A stretch of DNA of 64,000 bases from VXYL01 sp965199915 (lineage in GTDB: Bacteria > Pseudomonadota > Gammaproteobacteria > Pseudomonadales > Azotimanducaceae): positions 310,001 through 374,000 of the forward strand of contig OZ241348.1 in the NCBI GenBank assembly GCA_965199915.1, read 5' to 3'. The notes under the pieces are model-generated. The model searched no databases, was not told where the DNA came from, and was given only the letters and a program-made list of their open reading frames with translations. Position numbers and translations under genes: made by a program. Positions within the stretch are counted from its first letter, which is position 1, and every line of letters starts with the position of its first letter. Positions 1 to 10,000 of this stretch are shown piece by piece.

Positions 1-2
1 CG

Positions 3-977
3 GCAGAGTGCCTCGCCGTCTTGGAGCGCCGCTACCAAAGCAGCGTTCCAGACGTGAGACCTTTGGAGGCCAAGTTCCGTCCGGTCATGCTGGGCGAGCC
101 CGTGACGTGGCGTCAAGTGTTCGAGAACGTCAATGCCGGCGTAGCGGCGGTGAGGGAGGCGCTCGTGCGGTCCGAATGCCTGGTTCCCAAAGGTCGTTTC
201 CGGCTCGACCTCCACGACGCGTGCGCCGCGGACGACATGGCGAGGCTGGCAATTCTGCGTCGCGAGTGCGCACTGGCACAGCACCGCTACTACAGCCTTG
301 AATCACGGCAGCGTTGGCTGGATGTCGAACTGGCGGATGCGAACAGGACCAAAGATCAATGGAATTACTACAAACGCAGAGAGCAGCTGGACGAGCGCTG
401 GTTCAGCATGATGTGGCGGCTTGACAAGTGCCGCACGGTGCCAGAGGCGGCGCTTGCGGACCTCGGTCCCTTCCGGCGGCCGCTCGGTCTCCGTGTTGTC
501 GAGATGGACCAGATCGACATGATGGAGGCGGCGGCGCGGCTGGGCAGCGATTGGGCGCTCTCCAGCGTGCTGCGCATGGGCGGGCCGGTGTTCGTGGTGG
601 GCGACGCGGGCATCAACGACGTGCGCGAGCAGCGCCCGGTGTTGGCGGAACTGCTGCGCATGCGCCGCGCCGAGGGCTTGGAGCGGGTCAAGCACGCGTT
701 GGTGGCGTTCGAGTTGGGCGAAGCGTTGGGAATCCGTGTACACAGCGAGGGGGTGTTGCGTTTCACCGGGCACATCGACTACGAGCAACAGGCCGCCGCG
801 TGGCCGCCGGCGGTGCGCCGGTTGATCGCGTTGGGTTGGACGCTCATGGTCGACGACGGTCAGGGCGGCGAGCGGCGGCGCTTCGAGACGCCGGAGGACG
901 TCTGGGGCGACGAGCCGTGGCCGGAGTGGGCCGCTTCGGATTGGCTGCGCTTGGTGCCCGCGGAACCGTCGCCATAG
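3..977 (+). CDS. Hypothetical protein, 5' end cut by window edge
   Basis: The frame is open to the left edge and ends at a TAG at 975-977, so the true start probably lies outside the window; an internal TTG at 21 is the first start-like codon. I do not recognise the family. The visible 320 or so residues are soluble, rich in Arg, Leu and Trp, with a predicted helical middle section. No signal peptide, membrane segment, P-loop or nuclease motif is visible. The C-terminal part is rich in Trp and acidic residues (WGDEPWPEWAASDWL). GC-rich codon use matches its neighbours, and it is the only long frame here without a better competitor. About 320 bases separate it from the next gene. Confidence 0.6.
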   Translation, partial: AECLAVLERRYQSSVPDVRPLEAKFRPVMLGEPVTWRQVFENVNAGVAAVREALVRSECLVPKGRFRLDLHDACAADDMARLAILRRECALAQHRYYSLESRQRWLDVELADANRTKDQWNYYKRREQLDERWFSMMWRLDKCRTVPEAALADLGPFRRPLGLRVVEMDQIDMMEAAARLGSDWALSSVLRMGGPVFVVGDAGINDVREQRPVLAELLRMRRAEGLERVKHALVAFELGEALGIRVHSEGVLRFTGHIDYEQQAAAWPPAVRRLIALGWTLMVDDGQGGERRRFETPEDVWGDEPWPEWAASDWLRLVPAEPSP

Positions 978-1294
978 CGGCGCCGCTTGCGGGGCAGCGC
1001 AACTTCGCGCGTTGACCGCCGGCGCGGCGTTTGCGTGACGGACCTCCGAGGGGTCACGGCACCCGACCCTGAGACGATTCCCCCAACGCAACCTCGGCGT
1101 CCGGTCTTGCCGGCAACCGATTGCGCCACCGCCGGCCAAGCCCATGCTTGACGACGACAACGCCAAGTGTAGGCTGCCATGCGTCAACTGGGATGGGGCG
1201 TGATCATTCGCGGGAATGTGGCGCGGCTGGGACAAGGGGTAGAGGCGATGGCGGGCGCGGACGCCCGTTCTCGCGCCACCCGGGAGGTCCCGCG
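978..1294. other. Intergenic region, no gene seen
   Basis: About 317 bases between the unknown gene and the alpha/beta hydrolase. Frames on both strands are open here because of the high GC content, but none has a recognisable product, and they overlap genes on either side. I see no tRNA, terminator with a T-run or strong promoter. The only clear signal is the Shine-Dalgarno sequence GGGAGG at 1282-1287 that belongs to the downstream gene. Confidence 0.5.
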
Positions 1295-2122
1295 GTGACG
1301 TTGGCGGAAGTCGCCGGCGCGTGCGCCCGCGTCGGGCTGGGCTTGGGCACGGTGTATCTGATGTTGTGCGGGTTCCTGTGGGCGTTCCAAGAAAAGCTCA
1401 TCTTCCACCCGCGCGGCGTGATCGCGCCGCCAACAAATCCTGCCGCCGCGCCTGTCGCCATCGACCGCGGCGAGGTGGTGCTGCGCGGCTGGCTGGTCAA
1501 CGAGCACCGGGCCGGGCCCGTTGTCGTCTATTTCGGCGGCAACGCCGAGGAAGTCTCCATGCATGTGCCTGCGTTCGTGCGCCGCCGCGCCGCCACGCTG
1601 CTGGTGAACTACCGCGGCTACGGCGAGAGCGGGGGCGCACCCTCCGAACACGCGCTGGTGGAGGACGCGGTGGCGCTGGCCGCGTGGGCGAAGGCGCGCA
1701 TGCCGAACCGCCCGCTGGTGTTGTTCGGCTTGAGCCTGGGCACGGGCGTCGCGGCCCTCGCCGCGGCGCGGGCGCACCCCGACGCGTTGATTCTGGTGAG
1801 CCCCTACCGCAGCGTGGAGCGCATCGCCCGCAAGACGTTTCCGTGGTTTCCCGTGCGCTGGATGCTGCGCCATCCGCTGCGCGCCGAGACCGCGGTGGAC
1901 GACATCCCGCGCGCGCTGGTGATCGCCTCTCCCATGGACGCCGTGATTCCGTTCGCCGAAAGCGAAGCGATGGCGGAGGCGTTGGGCGAGCGGGCGCAGC
2001 TGCACACGTTTCAGTTGGCGCACGGCGCCTTCCTCGGGCACCCGCCGCTGTGGGAGGTGGTGGATGCGTTCCTCGCGGATGTGCAGGCGAGCGCCGAAGG
2101 AACGCATCCCGCCAGCCTATAA
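1295..2122 (+). CDS. Alpha/beta hydrolase, membrane-anchored
   Basis: A 275-residue alpha/beta-hydrolase-fold protein. The GTG start at 1295 is chosen because GGGAGG lies 7 bases upstream and because it puts a hydrophobic segment (about residues 9-28) at the N-terminus, as in the YfhR/ABHD13-like family. Key motifs are YFGGNAEE (oxyanion region), NYRGYGESGG, the nucleophile elbow GLSLGTG (Ser near residue 149), SPMDAVIPF (acid loop) and AHGAFLG (likely catalytic His). Family members are serine hydrolases or peptidases anchored in the membrane; the substrate is unknown. It ends 45 bases before metY on the same strand. Longer upstream starts in this frame have no ribosome site and give a low-complexity leader. 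Confidence 0.85.
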   Translation: MTLAEVAGACARVGLGLGTVYLMLCGFLWAFQEKLIFHPRGVIAPPTNPAAAPVAIDRGEVVLRGWLVNEHRAGPVVVYFGGNAEEVSMHVPAFVRRRAATLLVNYRGYGESGGAPSEHALVEDAVALAAWAKARMPNRPLVLFGLSLGTGVAALAAARAHPDALILVSPYRSVERIARKTFPWFPVRWMLRHPLRAETAVDDIPRALVIASPMDAVIPFAESEAMAEALGERAQLHTFQLAHGAFLGHPPLWEVVDAFLADVQASAEGTHPASL

Positions 2123-2167
2123 TCGGCCGCCTCAGACGCCAATCCCCAATCAAAGGAGTTGCAACTC

Positions 2168-3442
2168 GTGAAGGACGAGACCATCGCCATCCACGGCGGC
2201 TACGAATCCGAACCCACCACCCACGCCGTGGCGGTGCCCATCTACCAAACCGTGGCGTACGAATTCGACGACGCCCAGCACGGCGCGGACCTGTTCAATC
2301 TGGCCGTGCCCGGCAACATCTACACGCGCATCATGAACCCCACGCAAGCCGTCCTCGAGCACCGCGCGGCGGAGCTCGAACGCGGCGTCGGGGCGTTGGC
2401 GCTGTCCGCCGGCAGCGCGGCGGTGAACTACTCCATCCTCAACCTGGCTGAGGCGGGCGACAACATCGTCACCGTGCCGCAACTCTACGGCGGCACCTAC
2501 ACGCTGTTCGCGCACATGCTGCCGAAGCAGGGCATCGACGTGCGCTTCGCCCAAGGCGACACCACGGCCGACCTCGAGAAACTCATGGACGAGCGCACCA
2601 AGGCGGTGTTCTGCGAGAGCATCGGCAATCCAGCCGGCAACATCATCGACTTGGCGGCGGTGGCGGACATGGCGCACGCGCGCGGCGTGGCCACCATCGT
2701 GGACAACACCGTGGCGACGCCCGCTCTGTTGAAACCGGCCGAACACGGGTGGGACATCATCGTGCATTCCATGACGAAATACATGGGCGGCCACGGCAAT
2801 TCGCTTGGCGGCATGATCGTGGACGCCGGCAAGTTCCCGTGGGCCGACCACGGCGAGCGCTACCCGATGTTCACCACCCCGGAGCCGAGCTACCACGGCG
2901 TGGTGTACGCCGACGCGCTGGGCCCCGCCGCCTACATCGGACGGGCGCGCACGGTGCCGCTGCGCAACACCGGATCGGCCATCTCGCCGTTCAACGCGTT
3001 TCTCATCATGCAGGGCGTGGAAACGTTGAACCTGCGCATGGAACGCCACTGCGACAACGCGCTGGCCGTGGCGAAGCACCTGCAATCCCACCCGAAAGTG
3101 GAGTGGGTGCAGTACGCCGGGCTGCCCGGAGACCGCTACCACGCCCTCGCGCAACGCTATATGCAAGGCCGCGCTTCCGGCATCCTCACCTTCGGCGTGC
3201 GCGGCGGCTTTGACGCCGGCGTGAAGTTCTACGACGCGCTCAAGATGTTCAAGCGGCTGGTGAACATCGGCGATGCGAAATCCCTCGCCTGCCACCCGGC
3301 CTCCACCACGCATCGCCAGCTCACCGAGGAGGAGCAAAAGGACGTGGGCGTGACCCCGGAGATGATCCGGCTCTCGGTCGGCATCGAGCACATCGACGAC
3401 ATCGTGGCGGACTTGGACCAAGCGCTCGATCAAGTGTCGTAG
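2168..3442 (+). CDS. metY: O-acetylhomoserine sulfhydrylase (MetY-type)
   Basis: A 424-residue PLP enzyme of the Cys/Met metabolism family that makes homocysteine from O-acetylhomoserine and sulfide (direct sulfhydrylation), in the cytosol. The sequence begins ETIAIHGGY and keeps VPIYQTVAYEF, IYTRIMNPT, ALSAGSAAVNYSI and QLYGGTY. The PLP lysine is in SMTKYMGGHG (Lys204), and the C-terminus has SLACHPASTTHRQL and SVGIEHIDDI. Length and motif order are normal for MetY and distinguish it from the shorter MetB/MetC enzymes. The GTG start at 2168 has AAGGAG 9 bases upstream; the TTG at 2159 overlaps that site and is unlikely. No riboswitch fits in the 45-base gap upstream. Confidence 0.93.
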   Translation: MKDETIAIHGGYESEPTTHAVAVPIYQTVAYEFDDAQHGADLFNLAVPGNIYTRIMNPTQAVLEHRAAELERGVGALALSAGSAAVNYSILNLAEAGDNIVTVPQLYGGTYTLFAHMLPKQGIDVRFAQGDTTADLEKLMDERTKAVFCESIGNPAGNIIDLAAVADMAHARGVATIVDNTVATPALLKPAEHGWDIIVHSMTKYMGGHGNSLGGMIVDAGKFPWADHGERYPMFTTPEPSYHGVVYADALGPAAYIGRARTVPLRNTGSAISPFNAFLIMQGVETLNLRMERHCDNALAVAKHLQSHPKVEWVQYAGLPGDRYHALAQRYMQGRASGILTFGVRGGFDAGVKFYDALKMFKRLVNIGDAKSLACHPASTTHRQLTEEEQKDVGVTPEMIRLSVGIEHIDDIVADLDQALDQVS

Positions 3443-3506
3443 CGCTTGCGGTCAACGGCCGTCGCGGATTCCTTGCCGTCACGCGCAATTGCCGGGCGCA
3501 GGCGTC

Positions 3507-5393
3507 ATGGCCACTGCCGTTCGCAAGCCGTTCCCGCCCATTCCCTACGGCATGGCGGACTTTCACGCCATTCGCCGCGACGGCTTTCTCTATGTGGACA
3601 AGACGCGGTTCGTGCGCGAGCTGGAGAACGAGCGCTACGCCTTCTTTCTGCGCCCGCGGCGGTTCGGCAAGACGTGCTGGGTCTCGGTGTTGGACCACTA
3701 CTACGACCGCACCCGCAAAGAAGGCTTCGAGACGCTGTTCAAGGACTTGGACATTGGCCGCAAGCCCACCGCAAACCGCAGCAGCTATGCGGTGCTGCGG
3801 CTTGACTTCTCCGCCATCGGCACGCGGCCCGCGCTGTTGGAGGAGAACTTCGAGGGCCACTGCGACACGCGGCTGCGGGGGATGCTGGAAGTCAACGCGG
3901 ACCTGTTCCCCGATGGCTTGGCGCGTCGCATCCTCTCGCCACCGACGATTGGCCGCCGACTGGACGCCCTGTTTTTCCACGCCGAGCGGCTCGGCGTTCG
4001 GTTGTTTCTGCTGATCGACGAGTACGACAATTTCGCCAACACGATTCTGGCCGGCGAGGGCGAGGCCGCGTATCGGCACCTCACCCACGGTGGCGGCTTC
4101 CTTCGAGATTTCTTCGCCACGGTCAAGGCGGGCACGGCGTCCGGCGGCTTGGAGCGGCTCTTCATCACCGGCGTCTCGCCCGTAACGCTGGACGACGTGA
4201 CCAGCGGCTTCAACATCGGCACCAACATCAGCTTCGAGGCGGCGTACAACCGGATGGCGGGCTTTACCGCGGCGGAAGTGCGCGGCTTGGTGGAGACGTA
4301 TCGAGAACTGGGCGTCTTCGACGCGGACCCGAACGCGGCCCTGGCGGTGATGGGCGAGTGGTACAACGGCTACCGGTTCGCCGAGGATGCCGAAGACGAC
4401 GTGTACAACACGGACATGGTGCTCTACTACCTGAAACACTCGATCCCCAACAAGCGCGGTCCGCGTTACCTGATCGACACCAACGTGCGCGTGGACTACG
4501 CGAAGCTGCGGCATCTCGTGACGGTGAACCGCGGCGCGACGCTTGCGGCCGGGCGCATGGATGCGCCACCGATTGGTGGCGGGCCAGCGGCTGGTGGCCC
4601 GCCGCCGCTCGCCGCCGAACCACGGCGCCCGGTCTCCAACAGCGCGACGCCACAAGATGCGGGCGCACTCGGCCTCAATGGCAATTTCGATGTGCTGCGC
4701 CAAGTGATCGCGGCAGGTGGTGTGGATTCGGACTTGAACCCGAGCTTTCCGATGGAGCAGCTCGGCCAGCGCGAGAACTTCGTTACGCTGCTCCACTGCT
4801 TCGGCCTGCTCTCCCTCCAAGGCGTCGTGGACGGACGGACGCGTCTCGGCGTTCCGAACCAGACCGTGCGGCGGCTGATGTACGGCTATCTGCGCGATGC
4901 GTACCGCGATGTGGGCGTGTTCGCGGTGGACCACCTTGCGTTCGAGGACTTGACCTGGGCGATGGCGCGCGACGGCGCGTGGCGCCCGGCGGTGGACTAC
5001 TTGGCGGACGCGCTGCGCCGGCAAACGAGTGTGCGCGACTATGTGCAGGGCGAGCGGCTGCTGCAGGGCTTCCTCGCCGCCTACCTCGGCGCGGCCAGCT
5101 GCTTCGTGTTCCACACGGAGCGGGAACTCGGCAAAGGGTACGCCGACATGGTGCTGACGCCCCTGACGGTTCGACATCCATCGCTGCACCGCGGCTACGT
5201 CGTGGAGTTGAAGTACCTCAAGCGCAGCGACAGCGAAGCTCTGGCGCACGCGGCACTCGCGGCGGCGAAGGATCAGCTGTGCGGCTATTTGGCGGACGAG
5301 CGCTTGGAGCGGCTCCATCCGTCGGTTCGGTTCACCGGGCTCGCGCTGGTGTTCAGGGGGTGGGAACTCGTCGCTGCCGAGGCCGTTGGCTGA
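3507..5393 (+). CDS. AAA-ATPase-like / PD-(D/E)XK nuclease protein
   Basis: 628 residues. The N-terminal AAA-ATPase-like domain (PF09820 type) has PYGMADFHAIRRDG, the P-loop variant RPRRFGKT (about residues 49-56), LLIDEYDNF as Walker B and ITGVSPVTLDD. The C-terminal half fits the PD-(D/E)XK nuclease family (DUF1703): GKGYADMVL followed by YVVELKYLKRS. The family is widespread in uncultured and anaerobic bacteria; its function is unproven and a role in mobile-element or phage conflict is only suspected. The ATG at 3507 is used because it starts the conserved region. Odd feature: 46 residues rich in Gly, Pro and Ala (4533-4670) interrupt the linker between the domains at a point where relatives run directly from VNR into LNGNF. 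Confidence 0.85.
   Translation: MATAVRKPFPPIPYGMADFHAIRRDGFLYVDKTRFVRELENERYAFFLRPRRFGKTCWVSVLDHYYDRTRKEGFETLFKDLDIGRKPTANRSSYAVLRLDFSAIGTRPALLEENFEGHCDTRLRGMLEVNADLFPDGLARRILSPPTIGRRLDALFFHAERLGVRLFLLIDEYDNFANTILAGEGEAAYRHLTHGGGFLRDFFATVKAGTASGGLERLFITGVSPVTLDDVTSGFNIGTNISFEAAYNRMAGFTAAEVRGLVETYRELGVFDADPNAALAVMGEWYNGYRFAEDAEDDVYNTDMVLYYLKHSIPNKRGPRYLIDTNVRVDYAKLRHLVTVNRGATLAAGRMDAPPIGGGPAAGGPPPLAAEPRRPVSNSATPQDAGALGLNGNFDVLRQVIAAGGVDSDLNPSFPMEQLGQRENFVTLLHCFGLLSLQGVVDGRTRLGVPNQTVRRLMYGYLRDAYRDVGVFAVDHLAFEDLTWAMARDGAWRPAVDYLADALRRQTSVRDYVQGERLLQGFLAAYLGAASCFVFHTERELGKGYADMVLTPLTVRHPSLHRGYVVELKYLKRSDSEALAHAALAAAKDQLCGYLADERLERLHPSVRFTGLALVFRGWELVAAEAVG
4533..4670 (+). repeat. In-frame palindromic insertion inside CDS
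   Basis: A 138-base segment, an exact multiple of three, that does not match the expected domain linker. It contains two adjacent perfect inverted repeats: 4565-4570 with 4575-4580 (GCCACC/GGTGGC, 4-base loop) and 4578-4586 with 4595-4603 (9 bp, GGCGGGCCA/TGGCCCGCC, 8-base loop). The encoded peptide is low complexity (GGGPAAGGPPP and similar). It looks like a small palindromic repeat element that landed in frame in a permissive linker. The boundaries are estimated from memory of family linker sequences. Confidence 0.5.
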
Positions 5394-5523
5394 AGCGCCA
5401 AACAGGCCGCCCAAGCGCGCGAAGCCGGCCTCCAGAACGAAGACCTCATCGTAGCTATCCCCAAAAGGCTGTGTGCCGCCAGTCGAATCGCATTTGTCAC
5501 GCGGGCGACGGTTCCGGATGACA

Positions 5524-6069
5524 TTATCTCACGCCGCTGTTGATTGAAATGACAGCGGTGGTTTCATCGATCGTACTGTCAGACAGTTCGACAAACTGTT
5601 CATATAATTGATCCCTAAGTTCTTTGAGATTCTGGATTTTAATGGCTTTCGATTTGAGTATATCGGTCTCCATCACTACCACCGTACGCTGCAATTCCTC
5701 CGCCACACGGGTAGTTTCCGGCCGATCCTTGGAGTAGCTCTTTATCATTTCTAGGTTTAATCTTATATCAAGCAGTAGCGAAGCAAATTGTTTCTTATCC
5801 TCTTCCGTCAAACTCGGCAACGAAAGCATAGACACTTGTTGCATGAACAACATGCATTGACGGATCAGAATCGACAACTCCTCCACCAATTTGATAGGCC
5901 TTTGGATCTTGATTATGTTCACCTCCTCCGCACGCACTTGCGTTCGCTCGTAATCTCTTTGATATTGAGTCCACACGGCCAGTATCAACATCAGCAACAG
6001 CGTGAATACAAATTTATCTATTCCGTTCAGAATTAGCTTTCCGGAAAATGAGTTGGGGTCAAAAATCAC
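5524..6069 (-). CDS. AT-rich single-pass membrane protein, unknown
   Basis: 181 residues, transcribed toward the nuclease gene. One membrane segment lies near residues 18-35 (KFVFTLLLMLILAVWTQY); the rest is a long, charged, helical and probably coiled-coil region (EELSILIRQCML, LQRTVVVMETDILKSKAI, LKELRDQLYEQF). No enzyme motif is visible. I do not recognise the family. Its base composition is clearly more AT-rich than any other gene in the window, with many AAT, ATA and TTA/CTT-type codons, which suggests recent acquisition. A decayed transposase fragment lies about 80 bases upstream of its start. It may be a small effector or a structural membrane protein of a mobile island. Confidence 0.65.
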   Translation of the reverse strand: MIFDPNSFSGKLILNGIDKFVFTLLLMLILAVWTQYQRDYERTQVRAEEVNIIKIQRPIKLVEELSILIRQCMLFMQQVSMLSLPSLTEEDKKQFASLLLDIRLNLEMIKSYSKDRPETTRVAEELQRTVVVMETDILKSKAIKIQNLKELRDQLYEQFVELSDSTIDETTAVISINSGVR

Positions 6070-6147
6070 GATGATCTCTCCGACCGCTACTTCTTGGGGG
6101 ACGAATTTGGGGGAACGAATTTGAAGTGAAAGGCCGACCTATCCAAG

Positions 6148-6411
6148 TTGATGGTCAATAAGTTGACAAGGGACAGCCGACTAAAGTCGGCGCGTGTCGA
6201 GAGGCACACCGCGACGGTCTGCCGTGACGTCGACCGGCTGCAAGAGCGCCACGACTGGTCCGGTCTCTCGGCCTTCGGCAAAGATGGTCGTCGAGCGGAG
6301 TCTCGCCGACGACGGGAGAGCATCAACGCCCGCCAGCACATCGTCCACGCGGCCTTCCTCAAAGCAGCCGGCACACCTTCTCCGCCCACCGCTTCACCCA
6401 AATCGCTCTGA
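6148..6411 (+). pseudogene. Decayed ISAs1-type transposase fragment (possible)
   Basis: The plus-strand frame reads RVERHTATVCRDVDRLQERH then DWSGLSAFGKDGRR. This resembles the C-terminal third of ISAs1/H-repeat transposases, where a line like HGRxETRTATVxxDxxWLQ is followed by HxWPGLxAxGKVxR. The frame is short and loses similarity after about residue 65, with no start region and no catalytic part, so it would be a dead remnant. It lies between the AT-rich membrane gene and the Lrp regulator, consistent with mobile-element activity there. No terminal inverted repeats were found. The call rests on motif memory alone and is tentative. Confidence 0.4.
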
Positions 6412-6427
6412 GTTTGGGGAAGTCGGG

Positions 6428-6889
6428 CTAGATCGGCAACGCGGTGGTGTACTTCACCTGCCGCAGGGCGAAGGTGGAGGTGAAGTTGCTCACCTCCGGC
6501 AGATGCACCAGCGTCTCCTTGAGCAGCTCCTCGTAGGCGCGCACGTCCGCCACCACCACGCGCAGCAGGAAGTCCGTCTCGCCGGAAACGGTGTAGCACT
6601 CCACGATCTCCGGGATGTCCTGCACGGACTCCTCGAACCGCGTCAGCGCGTTGTCTTGATGGCGCTTGAGGCTGACGTTCACGAACACGTTTACGGTGAG
6701 GTCCAAGTGCTCGGCGTCCAACAGCGCCACCCGGCCGCGAATCAACCCCAAGCCCTCCAAACGCCGCAGGCGCCGCCAACACGGCGTGTGGGAAATGCCC
6801 ACGCGCTCCCCCAGTTCTTGCATGGAGATGTCCGCCTTGGCCTGCAGCTCGTGCAAGATCCGGCGATCGGTGCGGTCGAGTCTTTCCAT
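6428..6889 (-). CDS. Lrp/AsnC family transcriptional regulator
   Basis: 153 residues. The ATG at 6889 gives the standard N-terminus MERLDRTDRRILHELQ, followed by the winged helix-turn-helix (ISMQELGERVGISHTPCWRR, about residues 22-41) and LRRLEGLGLIRG. The C-terminal RAM effector domain (about 65-150) has VECYTVSGETDFLLRVV and LPEVSNFTSTFALRQVKY. Length and layout are typical of feast/famine regulators that sense amino acids. It is divergently transcribed from the indolepyruvate:ferredoxin oxidoreductase gene with a 114-base gap, an arrangement common for Lrp-type regulators of amino-acid catabolism. It therefore most likely controls that gene and itself. The longer frame upstream runs into the shared promoter region and was not used. 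Confidence 0.92.
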   Translation of the reverse strand: MERLDRTDRRILHELQAKADISMQELGERVGISHTPCWRRLRRLEGLGLIRGRVALLDAEHLDLTVNVFVNVSLKRHQDNALTRFEESVQDIPEIVECYTVSGETDFLLRVVVADVRAYEELLKETLVHLPEVSNFTSTFALRQVKYTTALPI

Positions 6890-6965
6890 CCTACTAAACC
6901 GCCTCTTTTGCGGATAGCCATCCCGATTTAGGCAGTTTGGGCGCAAAAAAGCAACCCCGATCCTA

Positions 6966-6985
6966 CGATTCACGCTATAGAATCG
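6966..6985. promoter_or_regulatory. Candidate operator/promoter between lrp-like gene and IOR
   Basis: A perfect 6-bp inverted repeat CGATTC / GAATCG with an 8-base spacer lies in the divergent gap, 18 bases before the IOR start. The spacer and right arm include TATAGAAT, which could be a -10 element for the rightward gene. An Lrp-type dimer site here would fit autoregulation and control of the oxidoreductase. No good -35 box is seen at normal spacing. Confidence 0.35.
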
Positions 6986-7003
6986 GAGTGCGCCTTTCGC
7001 GGA

Positions 7004-10000
7004 GTGGTTACGTTGCTAGACGCCCAGCCGACCGGCAAGAACGAACACGCCGGCGTCGCCGAGACGCTGGCGGAGATGCGGTACGGCGCGCGCGGCGGCA
7101 CCACGTTCCTGAGCGGCATCCAAGCGCTGGCGCGCCTGCCCATCGATCAGCGCCGGCTGGACATCCGGGCGGCCCGCGCCACCGCCGGTTTCGTTTCCGG
7201 CTACCGGGGCTCGCCGCTCGGCGGCCTGGACCGGGAACTCTGGCGGCAATCCGCGCTGCTCGCCGAGCTAGGCGTGGTCTTCCAACCCGGCGTCAACGAG
7301 GACCTCGCCGCCACCTCCGTGTGGGGCACGCAACAGGTGGGCCTGTTCCCCGGCGCGAAACACGCCGGCGTGTTCGGCCTCTGGTACGGCAAGGCGCCGG
7401 GGTTGGATCGCTCCTCGGATGCGTTGCGCCACGCCAACGCCGCCGGCACCAGCCCGCTCGGCGGCGTGCTGCTCGCCGTGGGCGACGATCCGGGCTGCAA
7501 ATCCTCCACCCTGCCCAGCGCCAGCGAGTTCGCGCTGCGGGATCTCGGCATCCCGGTGCTCGCCCCGGCGAACGCGCAGGAGGTGTTGGATTTCGGCCTG
7601 TTCGGTTGGGCGCTCTCGCGCTACGCCGGTTGCTGGGCGGGCCTGCTGGCGGTGACCGACGTGATGGACAGCGCCATGACGGTGGAAATCGATCCGGAAA
7701 GACACGTCTTCGCGCAGCCGCCCCGGCCACAAGGGGCGGAAAACCCGCACATTCGCCTTGGCGATTCGCCCCTTGAACAGGAAGCGCGCTTGGAGTGGAA
7801 GCTGCGCCTTGCCACGGCGTTCGCCGCCCAGAGCGGCATCGATCAGCGCATCGCCGATCCCGCCCGTCCGCGCTTGGTGGTTGTGAGCGCCGGCAAGGTG
7901 TATGCGGATGTGCGCGAAGCGTTCGCCAAGCTGGGCCTTGCGACGGGGCCGGCCATCGCCGCGGCGGGCATCCGCTTGGTGAAACTGGGCATGACGTGGC
8001 CGTTGAACGCCGCGTTCCTGGAAAGCGCCTGCCGAGGAGCTGGGCGGGTGTTGGTGGTGGAGCAGAAGCGCGCCTTCGTGGAGGATCAGCTGCGCTCGCT
8101 GCTGTTCGGCGCGCCCAGCCTGCGCGATGTGGAGGTGCTGGGCAAACAGCACGCCGGCGGTTCGGGTGCGCCGGCCGCATTGCCGGCCACCGGCGAGCTC
8201 GACGCGCACGCCATCGCCACCACGCTCGCCGATGCCCTCGCCGCGCACGGGCCGGCGCCGGCCGGCGCCGCGAAGGTGAACGGTGCCTACTTGGCCGAGG
8301 TGCGCGCTGCGCGCCACGCGCTAGCGGAGGTGCAGCTGGACGCCAAGGAGGCACGGTTGCCGGTGTACTGCCCCGGCTGCCCGCACAACATCTCCACGCG
8401 CCTGCCCACCGGCGCCCGCGCCGGCGCCGGCATCGGTTGCCACTACATGGCGCAGTGGATGGGGCGCAACACGCACCTGCCCACGCACATGGGCGCCGAG
8501 GGCGCGAATTGGATCGGCCAGGCGCCGTTCACGGACGAGCCGCACCTGTTCGTGAACCTAGGCGACGGCACCTACTTCCACTCCGGGCTGCTGGCCATTC
8601 GCGCCGCGGTGACCGCCGGCGTACACATCACCTACAAGATCCTCGCCAACGACGCGGTGGCCATGACCGGCGGCCAACCCGTGGACGGCGCCCTCGCGGT
8701 GGCGGACATCGTGGCCCAGGTGCGCGCCGAAGGCGTGGCCGACGTGCGCTTGGTGGCGGACGACCCAAGCCGCCATCGGCGCCGCGGCTGGCCTTGGCGA
8801 GAGCGCGGGCCGCGCGCCGCCCCGCGCGAGGCCTTGGACGCGGTGCAGCGCGAACTGCGCGCGACCCCCGGCTGCACCGTGCTCGTCTACGACCAAACCT
8901 GCGCCGCCGAGCTGCGCCGCCGGCGCCGGCGCGGGCTGGCGACCGACCCGGACGTGCGCGTGGTGATCAACGACGCGGTGTGCGAGGGCTGCGGCGACTG
9001 CTCGGTGCAGTCCAGCTGCGCCGCCATCGAGCCGCTGCCGACCGAGCTGGGCGTGAAGCGGGCGATCAACCAGACCGCCTGCAACAAGGACGTCTCCTGT
9101 CTCGCCGGATTTTGTCCGGCGATGGTGACCTTGCGCGGCGCCCGCCCCAAGCGCGCGCCGGCCAGGAACTTGGACGCCCTGCGCGCGCGGTTGCCCTTGC
9201 CGGAGGGGCCGGACGCCGCGAACGTCCTCATCGCCGGCGTGGGCGGCACCGGCGTGGTGACCGTCTCGCAACTGCTCGGCACGGCGGCGCACTTGGACGG
9301 CAAGTTCGTCTCCACGCTCGACGCCACCGGTCTCGCCCAGAAAGGCGGCGCGGTGGTGAGCCATGTGCGCGTGTCCGAAGCGGACGCGCCGCACGCGCCC
9401 ACCCGCGTCGCCCAAGCGAGCGCCGACGTGCTCATCGCGGCCGACCAGATCACCGCCGCCGGGCGCGACGTGCTCGCCCTGCTCTCGCCGAACCGCACGC
9501 TGGCGGTGGTGAACGACCACACCGCGCCCACCGCGGCGTTCGTGCTCGCCGGGGACGATGCCGGCCACGCCACGCCGCACGGCGAACACATTCGCGCCCG
9601 CGCGCGCGCGACCGTGGCGGTGGACGCCCACGCGTCCACCAAGGCGCATTTCGGCGTGGCCACGGGCGCCAACGTGTTCCTGCTCGGCTGCGCCTTCCAA
9701 AGCGGCGCGTTGCCGGTGACCTTGGCGGCATTGGAGAAGGCCATCGCGCTGAACGGCGTGGAGGTGGCGGACAATCTGGCCGCGTTCCACTTGGGCCGCG
9801 CCGCGGCGCTGGACGGCAACGCCGGGGGCGAGCGCGAGTCGGCCAACGCGCCGCCGCAAGCCATGTTGCCGCAGGTGTCGCGCACGTTGGACGAGCGCAT
9901 CGCCTATCGCCGCTCGTTCCTGGCGGCCTATCAGGACGAGGCGCTGGCGAGCAGGTACGAGGCGCTGGTGCGCCGCGCCCGCGCCGCCGAGCAGCGGGTG

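Noticed and set aside
2150..5414. Long minus-strand frames opposite metY and the nuclease gene.
   Set aside because: High-GC antisense frames rich in His, Arg and Val without conserved motifs; the plus-strand genes are well supported.
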